Shown piece after piece: positions 32,061 through 40,431 of a stretch of DNA of 47,825 bases. The translations under genes were made by a program, and so were the position numbers. Under the pieces are notes generated by a model. The model saw only the letters and a list, made by a program, of their open reading frames with translations, did not search any database and was not told the origin of the DNA. The stretch is from Candidatus Saccharimonadales bacterium (lineage in GTDB: Bacteria; Patescibacteriota; Saccharimonadia; UBA4664; DATIHN01). The stretch lies in assembly GCA_035480635.1 (NCBI GenBank), contig DATIHN010000018.1, positions 1 through 47,825 of the forward strand, in the 5' to 3' direction. Every line of letters starts with the position of its first letter. Position 1 is the stretch's first letter.

Positions 32061-33422
32061 ATGGAAGGAAAGGGGCTTTGGCAGGCTGCGCTTGGTGAAT
32101 TAGAAGTCACGATCAGCCGCGCTAATTTTGCAACTTGGTTTCGGCACACTTCGATCGTTGCCAACAACGACGGCTTAATCGTGATTGCAGTGCCAAATAT
32201 CTTTACCAAAGAATGGTTGGAAAAGAAGTACGATAACGATATTAAGTCGGCTCTAACCCGAGTTTGTAGGGGTTTTAAGGGGGTGGAATATAAGGTCAAA
32301 TCAACCTCTCCAGAAAAACTCGATCCAGTTTTGGCTGAAACCCTAGCAACCATTCCAAAAGCTGTCTCTGGCCCCCAAAGTCCAACCCTAAGCGACACTC
32401 ATTCCAACATCAACTCGAAATACACGTTTGAAACTTTCGTTGTTGGCTCCAGTAATGAGTTAGCCTACGCGGCTTGCCAAGCGGTGGCTAAGCACCCAGG
32501 GACCAAATACAATCCTCTGTTTCTCTATGGTGGCGTTGGTCTGGGTAAAACCCATTTAATGCAGGCGGTTGGGAATGAAATATTAAGAACAAATCCCAAT
32601 AAACGAGTAGCTTATTTGACTAGTGAAGGTTTTACCAATGAGTTTTTGTCGAGCCTATCGCGAAAAAAATCAGAAACCTTCGTCGAAAAATATCGCCGGG
32701 TCGATGTCTTAATTGTTGACGACATGCAGTTTTTGGCCGGCAAGGAAAAGACTCAAGAAGAATTCTTCCATACCTTTAACGCTCTTCATCAATCAAATAA
32801 ACAAATTATCATTTCAAGCGATAAGCCACCCAAAGCCATCGCTGGGTTGGAGGAGCGTTTACGCTCAAGGTTTGAATGGGGCATGACAGCCGATATCCAA
32901 GCCCCGGACCTAGAAACTCGCTCAGCAATACTCATGAATAAGGCTAATTCTCAGGGTATTACCCTTCCACTAGAGGTAGTCGACTACTTAGCCAGAACTT
33001 TCACTGGTAATATTCGTGAATTAGAGGGGGCTCTAACAAAATTACTAGCTCACTGCGAGCTATACGGCTCCGAACCGACTTTAATGGCGGCCCAAGCTTT
33101 GTTGGGAAGTATGGGTCTAAAACCCAGGCAACGAGCTCTAACCGCCAAAGTAGTGCTCGAAAAAATTGCGGCTTATTTTGATTTACAGGTGTCTGATCTA
33201 GTTGGTATAAAACGAGATAAAGAGATCGTTGTGCCCAGGCAAATGGCCATGTATTTAATGCGTCACGAATTGGGTATGAGTTTTCCTAAAATCGCCCTTT
33301 CGGTCGGTGGTAGGGATCACACCACGGCCATGCATTCGGTATCAAAAATTGAGCGTTCGGTCGAAGGCGACGAGATCTTACGACAAGAACTGGTGGGGAT
33401 CAAAGAGCAGCTCTATGTTTGA
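32061..33422 (+). CDS. dnaA: Chromosomal replication initiator DnaA
   Basis: 453 aa from the ATG at 32061 (GGTGGAGG upstream; an in-frame ATG at 32013 and a GTG/TTG start at 31998 would run into the DnaA boxes). Domain I LWQAALGELEVTISRANFATWF, a short linker, the AAA+ domain with Walker A GGVGLGKTH and Walker B LIVDDMQFLAG, and the DNA-binding domain ending in GGRDHTTAMHS. Full length. Confidence 0.97.
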   Translation: MEGKGLWQAALGELEVTISRANFATWFRHTSIVANNDGLIVIAVPNIFTKEWLEKKYDNDIKSALTRVCRGFKGVEYKVKSTSPEKLDPVLAETLATIPKAVSGPQSPTLSDTHSNINSKYTFETFVVGSSNELAYAACQAVAKHPGTKYNPLFLYGGVGLGKTHLMQAVGNEILRTNPNKRVAYLTSEGFTNEFLSSLSRKKSETFVEKYRRVDVLIVDDMQFLAGKEKTQEEFFHTFNALHQSNKQIIISSDKPPKAIAGLEERLRSRFEWGMTADIQAPDLETRSAILMNKANSQGITLPLEVVDYLARTFTGNIRELEGALTKLLAHCELYGSEPTLMAAQALLGSMGLKPRQRALTAKVVLEKIAAYFDLQVSDLVGIKRDKEIVVPRQMAMYLMRHELGMSFPKIALSVGGRDHTTAMHSVSKIERSVEGDEILRQELVGIKEQLYV

Positions 33423-33686
33423 AATTTCTGGTGATAAGGGGGTTGGTTTATTGGGGAAAAAATCACTAAATTTTTGGATTGACAGTCGATTTTCTTGGTC
33501 TAGTGTGAACAAACGGATGGTTACCCACAAATCCAACCACACCCAAACCCCAGCTTTAACCACACCTAGTCGGGAAAACTTTTTTGAAGACTTAAGCCAA
33601 AAAAACAACTTTTCCGCACAATCCACATCCACTATGATAACTATGGCTACTAATTTATATATAAAAAGATTTGAAAGTAGGGGGAT
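33423..33686. other. dnaA-dnaN intergenic region, possible second origin part
   Basis: 264 bases without a gene. It has DnaA-box-like TTACCCACA (33521-33529) and TTAACCACA (33556-33564), each with one mismatch, weaker ones near 33611-33625, and an AT-rich run of about 26 bases (33649-33674) before the dnaN SD. This could be an unwinding region of a bipartite origin. Confidence 0.5.
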
Positions 33687-34790
33687 ATGAAATTAAGTGT
33701 CACACAAGAGGGTTTAGCTAAAGCTCTTAATACAGTTAGCCGGATGGTTAGTTCTAGAAGCTCCTTGCCAGTTCTCGGTAATATATTAATAGGGACTCAA
33801 TCAAACAGATTAAAATTAAGTGCCACTAACCTGGAAGTCGGTATTAATTACTGGCTGGGTGCCAAGATTGAAGAAGAGGGTGCCATTACGGTGCCCGCTC
33901 GCCTCTTCCAAGAATTCATTACGGGACTAGTCAGTGGAAATATCAGCCTCTCAACTAATGACCAAACATTATTGGTTAAAGCTCCGCATGTTGAATCAAG
34001 TATTAATGGAATTTCGGCGGAAGAGTTTCCGTTAATACCCCAGATTAAAAATGATCCAGCTCTTGAACTTCCGGCTGAACAACTCCATGATGCCCTAGTT
34101 CAGGTGGTGGTAGCCGCCTCAACTGATGAGGCTAGACCAATTTTGACAGGAGTTTATATTTACAATGACGGTGCCAAATTAGTACTAGTTTCAACTGATA
34201 GTTACCGTTTAGCGGAAAAGAAAATTACTTTAAAGAAAAAACCAACCAATGATTTTAAAATCATTGTGCCCGCCAAAACCATTCAAGAACTAATTCGTCT
34301 CTTGAGTGATAATGAGAATAATTTGGTGGTTTATGTAAATGACAATCAAATTATGTTTGAAATCGATGGTATTGAATTAACCTCCAGACTAATAGATGGG
34401 CAATTTCCAGATTATCGCCAGATTATCCCCAAAAACTCTGAAACCACCGTGACTGCTGACACCGAGGAGGTGGCAAGAGTCACAAAACTAGCTAGCCTCT
34501 TTGCCCGGGAAAATGCTGGCAGTGTTCGTTTGGATATAAAAGCCGAAGGCCGCCTTGATGTTGTTGCTAACCCATCCCAAGTCGGAGAAAACACCTCTAG
34601 TGCCGATTGTGAAGTTGAGGGCGAAAATAGTGAAATTTCTTTGAATGCCCGATATTTAAGTGATGCTCTCTCGGTCCTAAAATCACCCAAAATGGCCATG
34701 TCGCTAAGCGGTAAATTGAGCCCATGCGTCATTCAACCAACAGGAGCCAATTCGGACTACCTCCACATCATCATGCCGCTTCGTACTTAA
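33687..34790 (+). CDS. dnaN: DNA polymerase III beta sliding clamp
   Basis: 367 aa, SD GGGGG before the ATG. Three clamp domains of about 120 residues; LSVTQEGLAKALNTVSRMV at the start, STDEARPILTGVYIY in the middle, and a C-terminal LHIIMPLRT that follows the usual clamp ending (MPMRL). It ties the replicative polymerase to DNA. Between dnaA and recF as in many bacteria. Confidence 0.97.
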   Translation: MKLSVTQEGLAKALNTVSRMVSSRSSLPVLGNILIGTQSNRLKLSATNLEVGINYWLGAKIEEEGAITVPARLFQEFITGLVSGNISLSTNDQTLLVKAPHVESSINGISAEEFPLIPQIKNDPALELPAEQLHDALVQVVVAASTDEARPILTGVYIYNDGAKLVLVSTDSYRLAEKKITLKKKPTNDFKIIVPAKTIQELIRLLSDNENNLVVYVNDNQIMFEIDGIELTSRLIDGQFPDYRQIIPKNSETTVTADTEEVARVTKLASLFARENAGSVRLDIKAEGRLDVVANPSQVGENTSSADCEVEGENSEISLNARYLSDALSVLKSPKMAMSLSGKLSPCVIQPTGANSDYLHIIMPLRT

Positions 34791-34802
34791 ACTGCGGTCT
34801 AA

Positions 34803-35879
34803 ATGATTAACGATCTAGAGCTCCAAAACTACCGCAGCTACGACCACCATCGCTTCCCCTTGCATCCCAGCACCACTCTGGTGGTTGGACCAAACGCCAC
34901 CGGTAAAACCAATCTACTGGAATCGATATTTGTGCTGGCTAATACAAAGTCTTTTAGAACCAGCGATCGCGAGCTAATTAAACACGGCCAGACTTTTTTC
35001 CGGATCGAAGCCACAACTCCGGAGGGGAAAATTGGCTTGGGTTATGAAATAAACCCAAAAACCACCAAGAAAATTGATTATAACAGCGTTAAACGACCAC
35101 TAGCTAAACATATAGGTAACTTACCAACTGTCCTATTTGAACCATTTGACCTTCAACTTCTGAGTGGCCCCCCATCCAATCGCCGGCGCTACATCGATGG
35201 ACTCTTAACCCAAACCGATCAAGAGTATTTACTGGCTTTAAATCAATATCAAAAGATCCTCAAACAACGCAATTCATTGCTCGAGAAATTCGATATCGGA
35301 GCGGTTAAAGACCAGATATTTGCTTGGGATCTCAATTTGACGACGGCCGCTAAACTCATAGTTGAAAGGCGCCTCGACTTACTTGAATACTTAAATTATT
35401 CAACTCCACCACTTTATGCAAGTATTAGCGGCCAAACTGTCAGCCTCAACTTTCAATATCTATCTTCAATAAAACTAACCAACAACTATGGCGAAGCTTT
35501 TTTGGATGCTTTAGCTCAAAATCTCCCCAGAGATCTGGCGGCTGGTTTTACGACTATTGGGCCGCATCGCGAAGATTTTGGCTTAAGCTTCGATAAATCT
35601 GAAGTTGCGGCCGTCGCGTCCCGTGGTGAAATTCGCAGCCTGATATTGGCTCTAAAACTAGCCGAACTCGAACTCATTGCTCAAATGAAAGATAACCCCA
35701 TTTTATTATTGGATGATGTTTTTAGTGAGCTCGACGAGAGTCGGCGGAAGTTTTTAATTAAACGTTTAGCTGGCTACCAGACTATCATCACCACCACCGA
35801 CGCTGATCTGGCCAAAAACATCAAACTGGATCACTCTCTCATAGAGATGTCCAAGATCGATCGTTATGCAATCAATTGA
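34803..35879 (+). CDS. recF: DNA repair and replication protein RecF
   Basis: 358 aa. LELQNYRSYDHHRF, Walker A GPNATGKTNLLESIF, signature SRGEIRSLILALKLAELEL and Walker B PILLLDDVFSELDESR show a complete SMC-like ATPase that loads RecA at gaps. Its presence is notable in a reduced genome. Overlaps the DciA-like gene by 14 bases. Confidence 0.96.
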   Translation: MINDLELQNYRSYDHHRFPLHPSTTLVVGPNATGKTNLLESIFVLANTKSFRTSDRELIKHGQTFFRIEATTPEGKIGLGYEINPKTTKKIDYNSVKRPLAKHIGNLPTVLFEPFDLQLLSGPPSNRRRYIDGLLTQTDQEYLLALNQYQKILKQRNSLLEKFDIGAVKDQIFAWDLNLTTAAKLIVERRLDLLEYLNYSTPPLYASISGQTVSLNFQYLSSIKLTNNYGEAFLDALAQNLPRDLAAGFTTIGPHREDFGLSFDKSEVAAVASRGEIRSLILALKLAELELIAQMKDNPILLLDDVFSELDESRRKFLIKRLAGYQTIITTTDADLAKNIKLDHSLIEMSKIDRYAIN

Positions 35880-36144
35880 TCCTGATTACTTCAAGAATAA
35901 AGCCGATGAGCTGGGTTTGGAGCGGGGTCCGCAACTCCAAACAATCCAGAAAATCCTCGACCAGCGCTTTCCCACCAAAGTTAGGGTTATGTCCCTGAAC
36001 CGAAACGTCCTAAAACTAGTTACCCCCAATGCCTCAATGGCTTCAGAACTTCGCCTAAATCAAATCAACCTACTCGAGCAGTTTCAGCACCAAACCGGGG
36101 TTACCATCGACCGCTTGCAAATTGTCATTAGCGCAATTGATTAA
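35866..36144 (+). CDS. DciA-like protein (DUF721), putative helicase loader
   Basis: 92 aa. The LKLVTPNASMASELRLNQINLLEQF stretch fits the KH-like DUF721/DciA fold (described in parts: VLKLVTPNASMASELR and LNQINLLEQF). DciA loads the replicative helicase in bacteria without DnaC or DnaI and is often placed after recF. Its stop overlaps the convergent gene by 4 bases. Match by eye and context. Confidence 0.78.
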   Translation: MQSIDPDYFKNKADELGLERGPQLQTIQKILDQRFPTKVRVMSLNRNVLKLVTPNASMASELRLNQINLLEQFQHQTGVTIDRLQIVISAID

Positions 36145-36578
36145 TCGCTGCCGCTGGAGTAAACCTGGACCGTGCTTTGGTAATTATCAGTCGGCACAGC
36201 TACCGTCACTACCCCATTGGGCAGGCGATCAATTCGCACTGCCACCGTTTTGTTGGCCCCATCGATCTGGAGATGAAAACTAATAGAACCATCGTTTGCG
36301 ACTGTTGGTTCATCTGTAACGGTCGCACTTTTAGCACTTGGATACTTGGTTTGGACGTAGCTGGCTAGATTAGTCCGAACCGCGATGAATTGTTGGTTCA
36401 ATAAAATATCGGCTAATCCACCCGCATTATTAATCGATACACCTGGCTGGCCCGGCGCCGTGGCTGTTTCAGGCTCTCTGGGCGCCTTTGGATTGTAAGT
36501 TGATCGGGTAGCTATCAAACCAATAATAAACAAGCCCAAAATTACTGCTACCAGAATTAAGATCCGATTGCGATTCAT
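36141..36578 (-). CDS. Membrane-anchored protein, last gene of the secretion operon
   Basis: 145 aa. One N-terminal membrane segment (about 6-23), a Pro/Ala linker, then a small alpha/beta outer domain (about 60-145) with no Cys. Coupled to the C39-like gene by ATGA overlap. Family not recognised; co-expression suggests an accessory part of the secretion machine. Confidence 0.7.
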   Translation of the reverse strand: MNRNRILILVAVILGLFIIGLIATRSTYNPKAPREPETATAPGQPGVSINNAGGLADILLNQQFIAVRTNLASYVQTKYPSAKSATVTDEPTVANDGSISFHLQIDGANKTVAVRIDRLPNGVVTVAVPTDNYQSTVQVYSSGSD

Positions 36579-37795
36579 TTAGTAAATCCCCAAAGTGAAG
36601 TTAAGTTGCCTTGCCCGAGTAGGAAGCTAGAAGTAAAGGCGGTGTTTTCGCTATCGTTGTTTCGCCCGTCGCCATTGGGATCGGCCAGGTAAAAACCAGT
36701 ACCGTCAGGTGTGATGGCCCTGATCACCATGATGTGGCCGTTTAGGGTAAAGTGTCCTGAACTAACCGTTACTATCACTAGTCCGCCTTGACGAATAATA
36801 TTGGCTGCGGCGCCCAAATCCGTTCCCAATGATGTCACTTTGAGTCCGTAATCTTGGCCAGCCGCTGGGAAGAGCGCGTGTGAAGAACCGGCCGCCACGT
36901 GGTATTTGTCCCCGTATTTATCAGCAATCGTGACCGGAGTAACACTGTGGTCACCCGTCAAAGTGGCTACCACCATGGCAACGGCGGTTGGTCCGCAACC
37001 CGAATCACTCAAGGGCGATTTGCCTGTTCCGTAGGGGTGATTGGCCCATCGAACGTCACCCTGATCGTAGCTGACCATGGCATGGGGCCCGACCCCCAAA
37101 TCCCAGCCCAGGGCTCCGGCGGTGGTGGTTCCATCGGCGCAGCTGGAAACCGGCGCAATACTTGGGCTACTGCTATCAGTAGTGATGCCGTCCAAGATTT
37201 TGTGCATACCATCAAGGTCATTTAACGTCTTCCTCTCATATGCTTGAGAATAGATCTTCTCGATCTGTGCAATCGTGGTTAAGTTGGCTGGCGGGCCTAA
37301 GTAAGTTCCACTGCTAATCAGTTTAAAAAAGCCTTCAGTCCCTGCTAAAACGTTAGGGTAGTTTGAGCCAGCCTTACCACCATAAACCCCGATACCATTA
37401 ACGTCATACTGAGGTGCACGCCCAGAACCAGTTGTGCCCAAAGAAGTTTCAGCATTAGCATCAGCTACTTCAAAAGCTGGGTTAACATCGTACTTTTGGC
37501 CCAGCTCAACAATTTGGGAGCCCAAGCCTTTAAAAGGTGAGCCAGGGACGGTTTTTTGAATAAAGTCTTCAATTCTAGTTGCTAATTCCTTGGTGTCCGA
37601 AACTTTTGGAAAGCGCGGGCCAAACAGCGGACCGCTGCCAGCTGGGCCACTTATTAAACATTGGGCATTAGTGTCATAGCGGCAAGAATTATTGATAGCG
37701 CACTGGATCTGATTAGGGGTACCGGCCAAAGCATTGATCGGCAGGAGAGCTACCAAGAACATTGCTAACCAAACGACTGAGAGAAATCGTTTCAT
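36575..37795 (-). CDS. Secreted lysozyme-like + C39-type peptidase protein
   Basis: 406 aa from the ATG at 37795, which overlaps the previous stop as ATGA. Signal peptide (1-25, ALAG). Residues about 60-200 resemble a glucosaminidase/lysozyme fold (ELGQKYDVNPAFEVADANAE). Residues about 235-405 form a C39-like papain-fold domain with SGCGPTAVAMVVATLTG (Cys), NGHIMVIRAI (His) and ADPNGDG (Asp). A two-activity wall enzyme is a known form of the VirB1/PrgK partner in Gram-positive secretion systems. Confidence 0.85.
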   Translation of the reverse strand: MKRFLSVVWLAMFLVALLPINALAGTPNQIQCAINNSCRYDTNAQCLISGPAGSGPLFGPRFPKVSDTKELATRIEDFIQKTVPGSPFKGLGSQIVELGQKYDVNPAFEVADANAETSLGTTGSGRAPQYDVNGIGVYGGKAGSNYPNVLAGTEGFFKLISSGTYLGPPANLTTIAQIEKIYSQAYERKTLNDLDGMHKILDGITTDSSSPSIAPVSSCADGTTTAGALGWDLGVGPHAMVSYDQGDVRWANHPYGTGKSPLSDSGCGPTAVAMVVATLTGDHSVTPVTIADKYGDKYHVAAGSSHALFPAAGQDYGLKVTSLGTDLGAAANIIRQGGLVIVTVSSGHFTLNGHIMVIRAITPDGTGFYLADPNGDGRNNDSENTAFTSSFLLGQGNLTSLWGFTK

Positions 37796-40431
37796 GGGCT
37801 GCCCACCGGGACTTCGATGTGCAAATGACCACAACTGTCATTAAAGGTGTTGATCCCAGAAGGCAAGTTCGGCGTAGTCCCACATTGGGCTTGGCCAAAG
37901 GCCCCGCCCTGCGGCATCAACGGGGCTAAGGTATTGATAATAGTGATCGAGGCCGGATTGCGACCAGTCACAGGCTGGCCGTCTAGTAGATCGATATCAA
38001 CAGCGTCGCCAGTGTAGTGCCGGCTGCTGGTGGCATGCCCGGTGCCGCCACTTTCGAGGGCGGTGATCTGGTAGCTATGACCATTGGATAAGGCAACAAG
38101 CAGGGCCAATAAAGTCTGGCTCAGCGGAGCCCCAGCCGAGGCCGGTTGGCCCTGGCTAGTCGATTGCAGGTCTTGGAGAACCAACCGCCCAGTTTTATCG
38201 ACCTTGGGGTTGCTGATGAGTTGCTGAGCCAGTTGTTGAGCCGAACCTGACGGTAATGTCGTTGTAGCGCTAGTAGAAATTGACCCACCATTAGACGATC
38301 CGTCCTGGTGGTTGTAAAGCAAGACCAGATCGCGGGTTACTCGTTGATCGAGTTTGAAGATGCGGTAGTGGGCAAAGGCGATCCCATCGGCCGTTGGAGC
38401 TATCACGGTACCCGTAGAGGCTAAGCGAATATTATTTGCGGCGTTGAACGCAACAGTGCTCTGAGTCTCTAAATTATTACACTTAGATCCTATCCCACCA
38501 TTGTCGGCCAAGATGTCACCCATCGGCGCCGAAAAGCATTTATCAAATTCATCGCGCTTGGTTGGTGAGATATTACTGCGGACCCAGCGAGAGTTTTCAA
38601 CTACACCCCAAGTGTCTAATTCGGCGTCGGTAAAGCCATAATCAGGAATTCCATAGGTGTTTGATTCGACATTCGCAGCGTAGGCCAGTCGTGATGGGTT
38701 AAACAATGTCGAGAAGCTTTGCAACAGCTTTTGGGGGCTTAGAGCGGTGGCAAAGAATCGACTAATGACGCCCATAGTAGCGCTAGGCGAGGACGGTGTG
38801 CGATCAGCCAGGAGACCAAAAGTCGAATAAGGGTTTTTAGGACTAAAGAATCGATAAGCCAAACTTTGGTTGCGACTCTGTTTGATGGCATCGGCCTGAA
38901 TGGATAAGGCCACCCGCTCGTTTTCTTGAGCCGTCAGTGGCCGGCAGCCATTGACGCGGCAGCTATCGGTGGCCAAGGCTTTATAGCCGGCCCCCGTCAC
39001 ATTACCCTGTTGAATCGGGCTAAAGTGTTGTTTGAAATAGAGGCCGCCATAGTGGAGGGCGGCATCGAGAGCCAGAGCCTGCCCGGCTTTGGTGGCAAAA
39101 ATCTGAGCACCAGTAAAGGCAGCCGCTTGGGCGACTGTGCCAAATCCAAAATCAACCGTATCTGTTACCACACCCAAAATCACAGTACCAACACTGGCAG
39201 CTGCGAATATCACTTGAGTTGAGGGTTGAAGAATGGTCCCACAACCAAGCTTTAGAAGCGGGATACTATTTAACCCAGTATTAACCTTATCCCCAATAGC
39301 CAGGGCAGAGCCAATAATGCCGGCTGTACTACCACCCAGCTGTTGGCTTGGTCTTAGGTTGGTATTAAGGTCGTTGTGATCCAGATCATACTGAGTCACC
39401 GGTTGGTTGGTGGCTCTTTTGTAGGCTGCCGACTGTACGAATGATTCTTTGCTGTTATCGTACATAGCTCCAACTGTGCCAATTTGGGTTAGCGAACACT
39501 TGCCTTGGATCTGACAATCGGCGTATTTGGATTGAGTGGCGCCGGCCCGAGCCAAACCGGCAAACTTGAGTTGGGCCACCACATGGTAACTCGAAACATA
39601 AATATCCCTAGCAATGCAGCCCAGAGTAGCAAATATAAATGGACCAGTTATTTTGGAGAACAGGCTATTGAGGCCACGCGAGAAGCCTTTAACGGCGGCT
39701 TGAGTAACACCATCAGCTGAGGCGCCACTTTCGATGGCCGTAGTAGCTTCGTCGGCGGCATCCTTGGCGGCGGGGCTGGGGCTGTCCTTGGGCGCATCAC
39801 CTTTACTTAATTCATCGCTGATTGATTTTTGAGTATCTTTAGCGATCTGGTCGTTGCTCTTGCCGCTTTCGTCGGCAATTGATGTATCAATGCCAAGTTC
39901 AGGATTGATCACTCCCCCACTACCAGCCGAACCCGCATCAAGCCCTTCAGCCTCGCGGACGGCCTCATTAGTGGCATCAGGGTTGCCTTTGAGTTTCTCA
40001 ATTTCGGCGGCATTGGCGGCTGCTAGATTTTCCTCCGGGGTAGCACCGTCGGCTACAGTACTATCGGCACTACCCTTAGCATCGGCCTCAGTAATTGATT
40101 TCTCCAAGCGATTGCGAAAACCGCGGTTGAATTTAGCAAATTCATAATCGATGAATAAGTTCTTAATATGAATGTTTTTAAAGAGCAAAAGAAAAAACAG
40201 GATAACCATGAGGCCAGCCAGCGCGCCAAAACCGCCTCCAGCAATGAAGAACTTCTTGCGGTTAGATTTAAGAAAGTTGGTGGTGCCACCTTTAATATCG
40301 AACTTGAAACCGGATCTAGACCCAGAACCAAGCTGGTATCCGGCATTGGATTCTAAATCTGGTTTAGCATAGCGATCCTCTGAAACCTCTTCCGATTGCT
40401 CCGGTTCTAAAGCGGTACCCTGCTCATCCAT
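37792..40431 (-). CDS. Large membrane protein with C-terminal M15-like zinc peptidase domain
   Basis: 879 aa. An acidic cytoplasmic tail, one strong membrane segment (about 60-85), Asp/Ala-rich charged region (about 110-240), two or more further hydrophobic segments (about 245-265 and 400-460), a long outer part with Cys, and a C-terminal domain (about 775-879) with SSRHYTGDAVDID and CGHLHIEV, the zinc ligands of M15/VanY-like peptidases. It probably trims peptidoglycan peptides for the machine. Coupled to virB4 by TAATG. The middle part is not recognised. Confidence 0.8.
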   Translation of the reverse strand: MDEQGTALEPEQSEEVSEDRYAKPDLESNAGYQLGSGSRSGFKFDIKGGTTNFLKSNRKKFFIAGGGFGALAGLMVILFFLLLFKNIHIKNLFIDYEFAKFNRGFRNRLEKSITEADAKGSADSTVADGATPEENLAAANAAEIEKLKGNPDATNEAVREAEGLDAGSAGSGGVINPELGIDTSIADESGKSNDQIAKDTQKSISDELSKGDAPKDSPSPAAKDAADEATTAIESGASADGVTQAAVKGFSRGLNSLFSKITGPFIFATLGCIARDIYVSSYHVVAQLKFAGLARAGATQSKYADCQIQGKCSLTQIGTVGAMYDNSKESFVQSAAYKRATNQPVTQYDLDHNDLNTNLRPSQQLGGSTAGIIGSALAIGDKVNTGLNSIPLLKLGCGTILQPSTQVIFAAASVGTVILGVVTDTVDFGFGTVAQAAAFTGAQIFATKAGQALALDAALHYGGLYFKQHFSPIQQGNVTGAGYKALATDSCRVNGCRPLTAQENERVALSIQADAIKQSRNQSLAYRFFSPKNPYSTFGLLADRTPSSPSATMGVISRFFATALSPQKLLQSFSTLFNPSRLAYAANVESNTYGIPDYGFTDAELDTWGVVENSRWVRSNISPTKRDEFDKCFSAPMGDILADNGGIGSKCNNLETQSTVAFNAANNIRLASTGTVIAPTADGIAFAHYRIFKLDQRVTRDLVLLYNHQDGSSNGGSISTSATTTLPSGSAQQLAQQLISNPKVDKTGRLVLQDLQSTSQGQPASAGAPLSQTLLALLVALSNGHSYQITALESGGTGHATSSRHYTGDAVDIDLLDGQPVTGRNPASITIINTLAPLMPQGGAFGQAQCGTTPNLPSGINTFNDSCGHLHIEVPVGSP

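Noticed and set aside
33307-33690. 127-aa plus-strand frame between dnaA and dnaN
   Set aside because: Overlaps the end of dnaA in another frame and covers DnaA boxes; no SD or family pattern.
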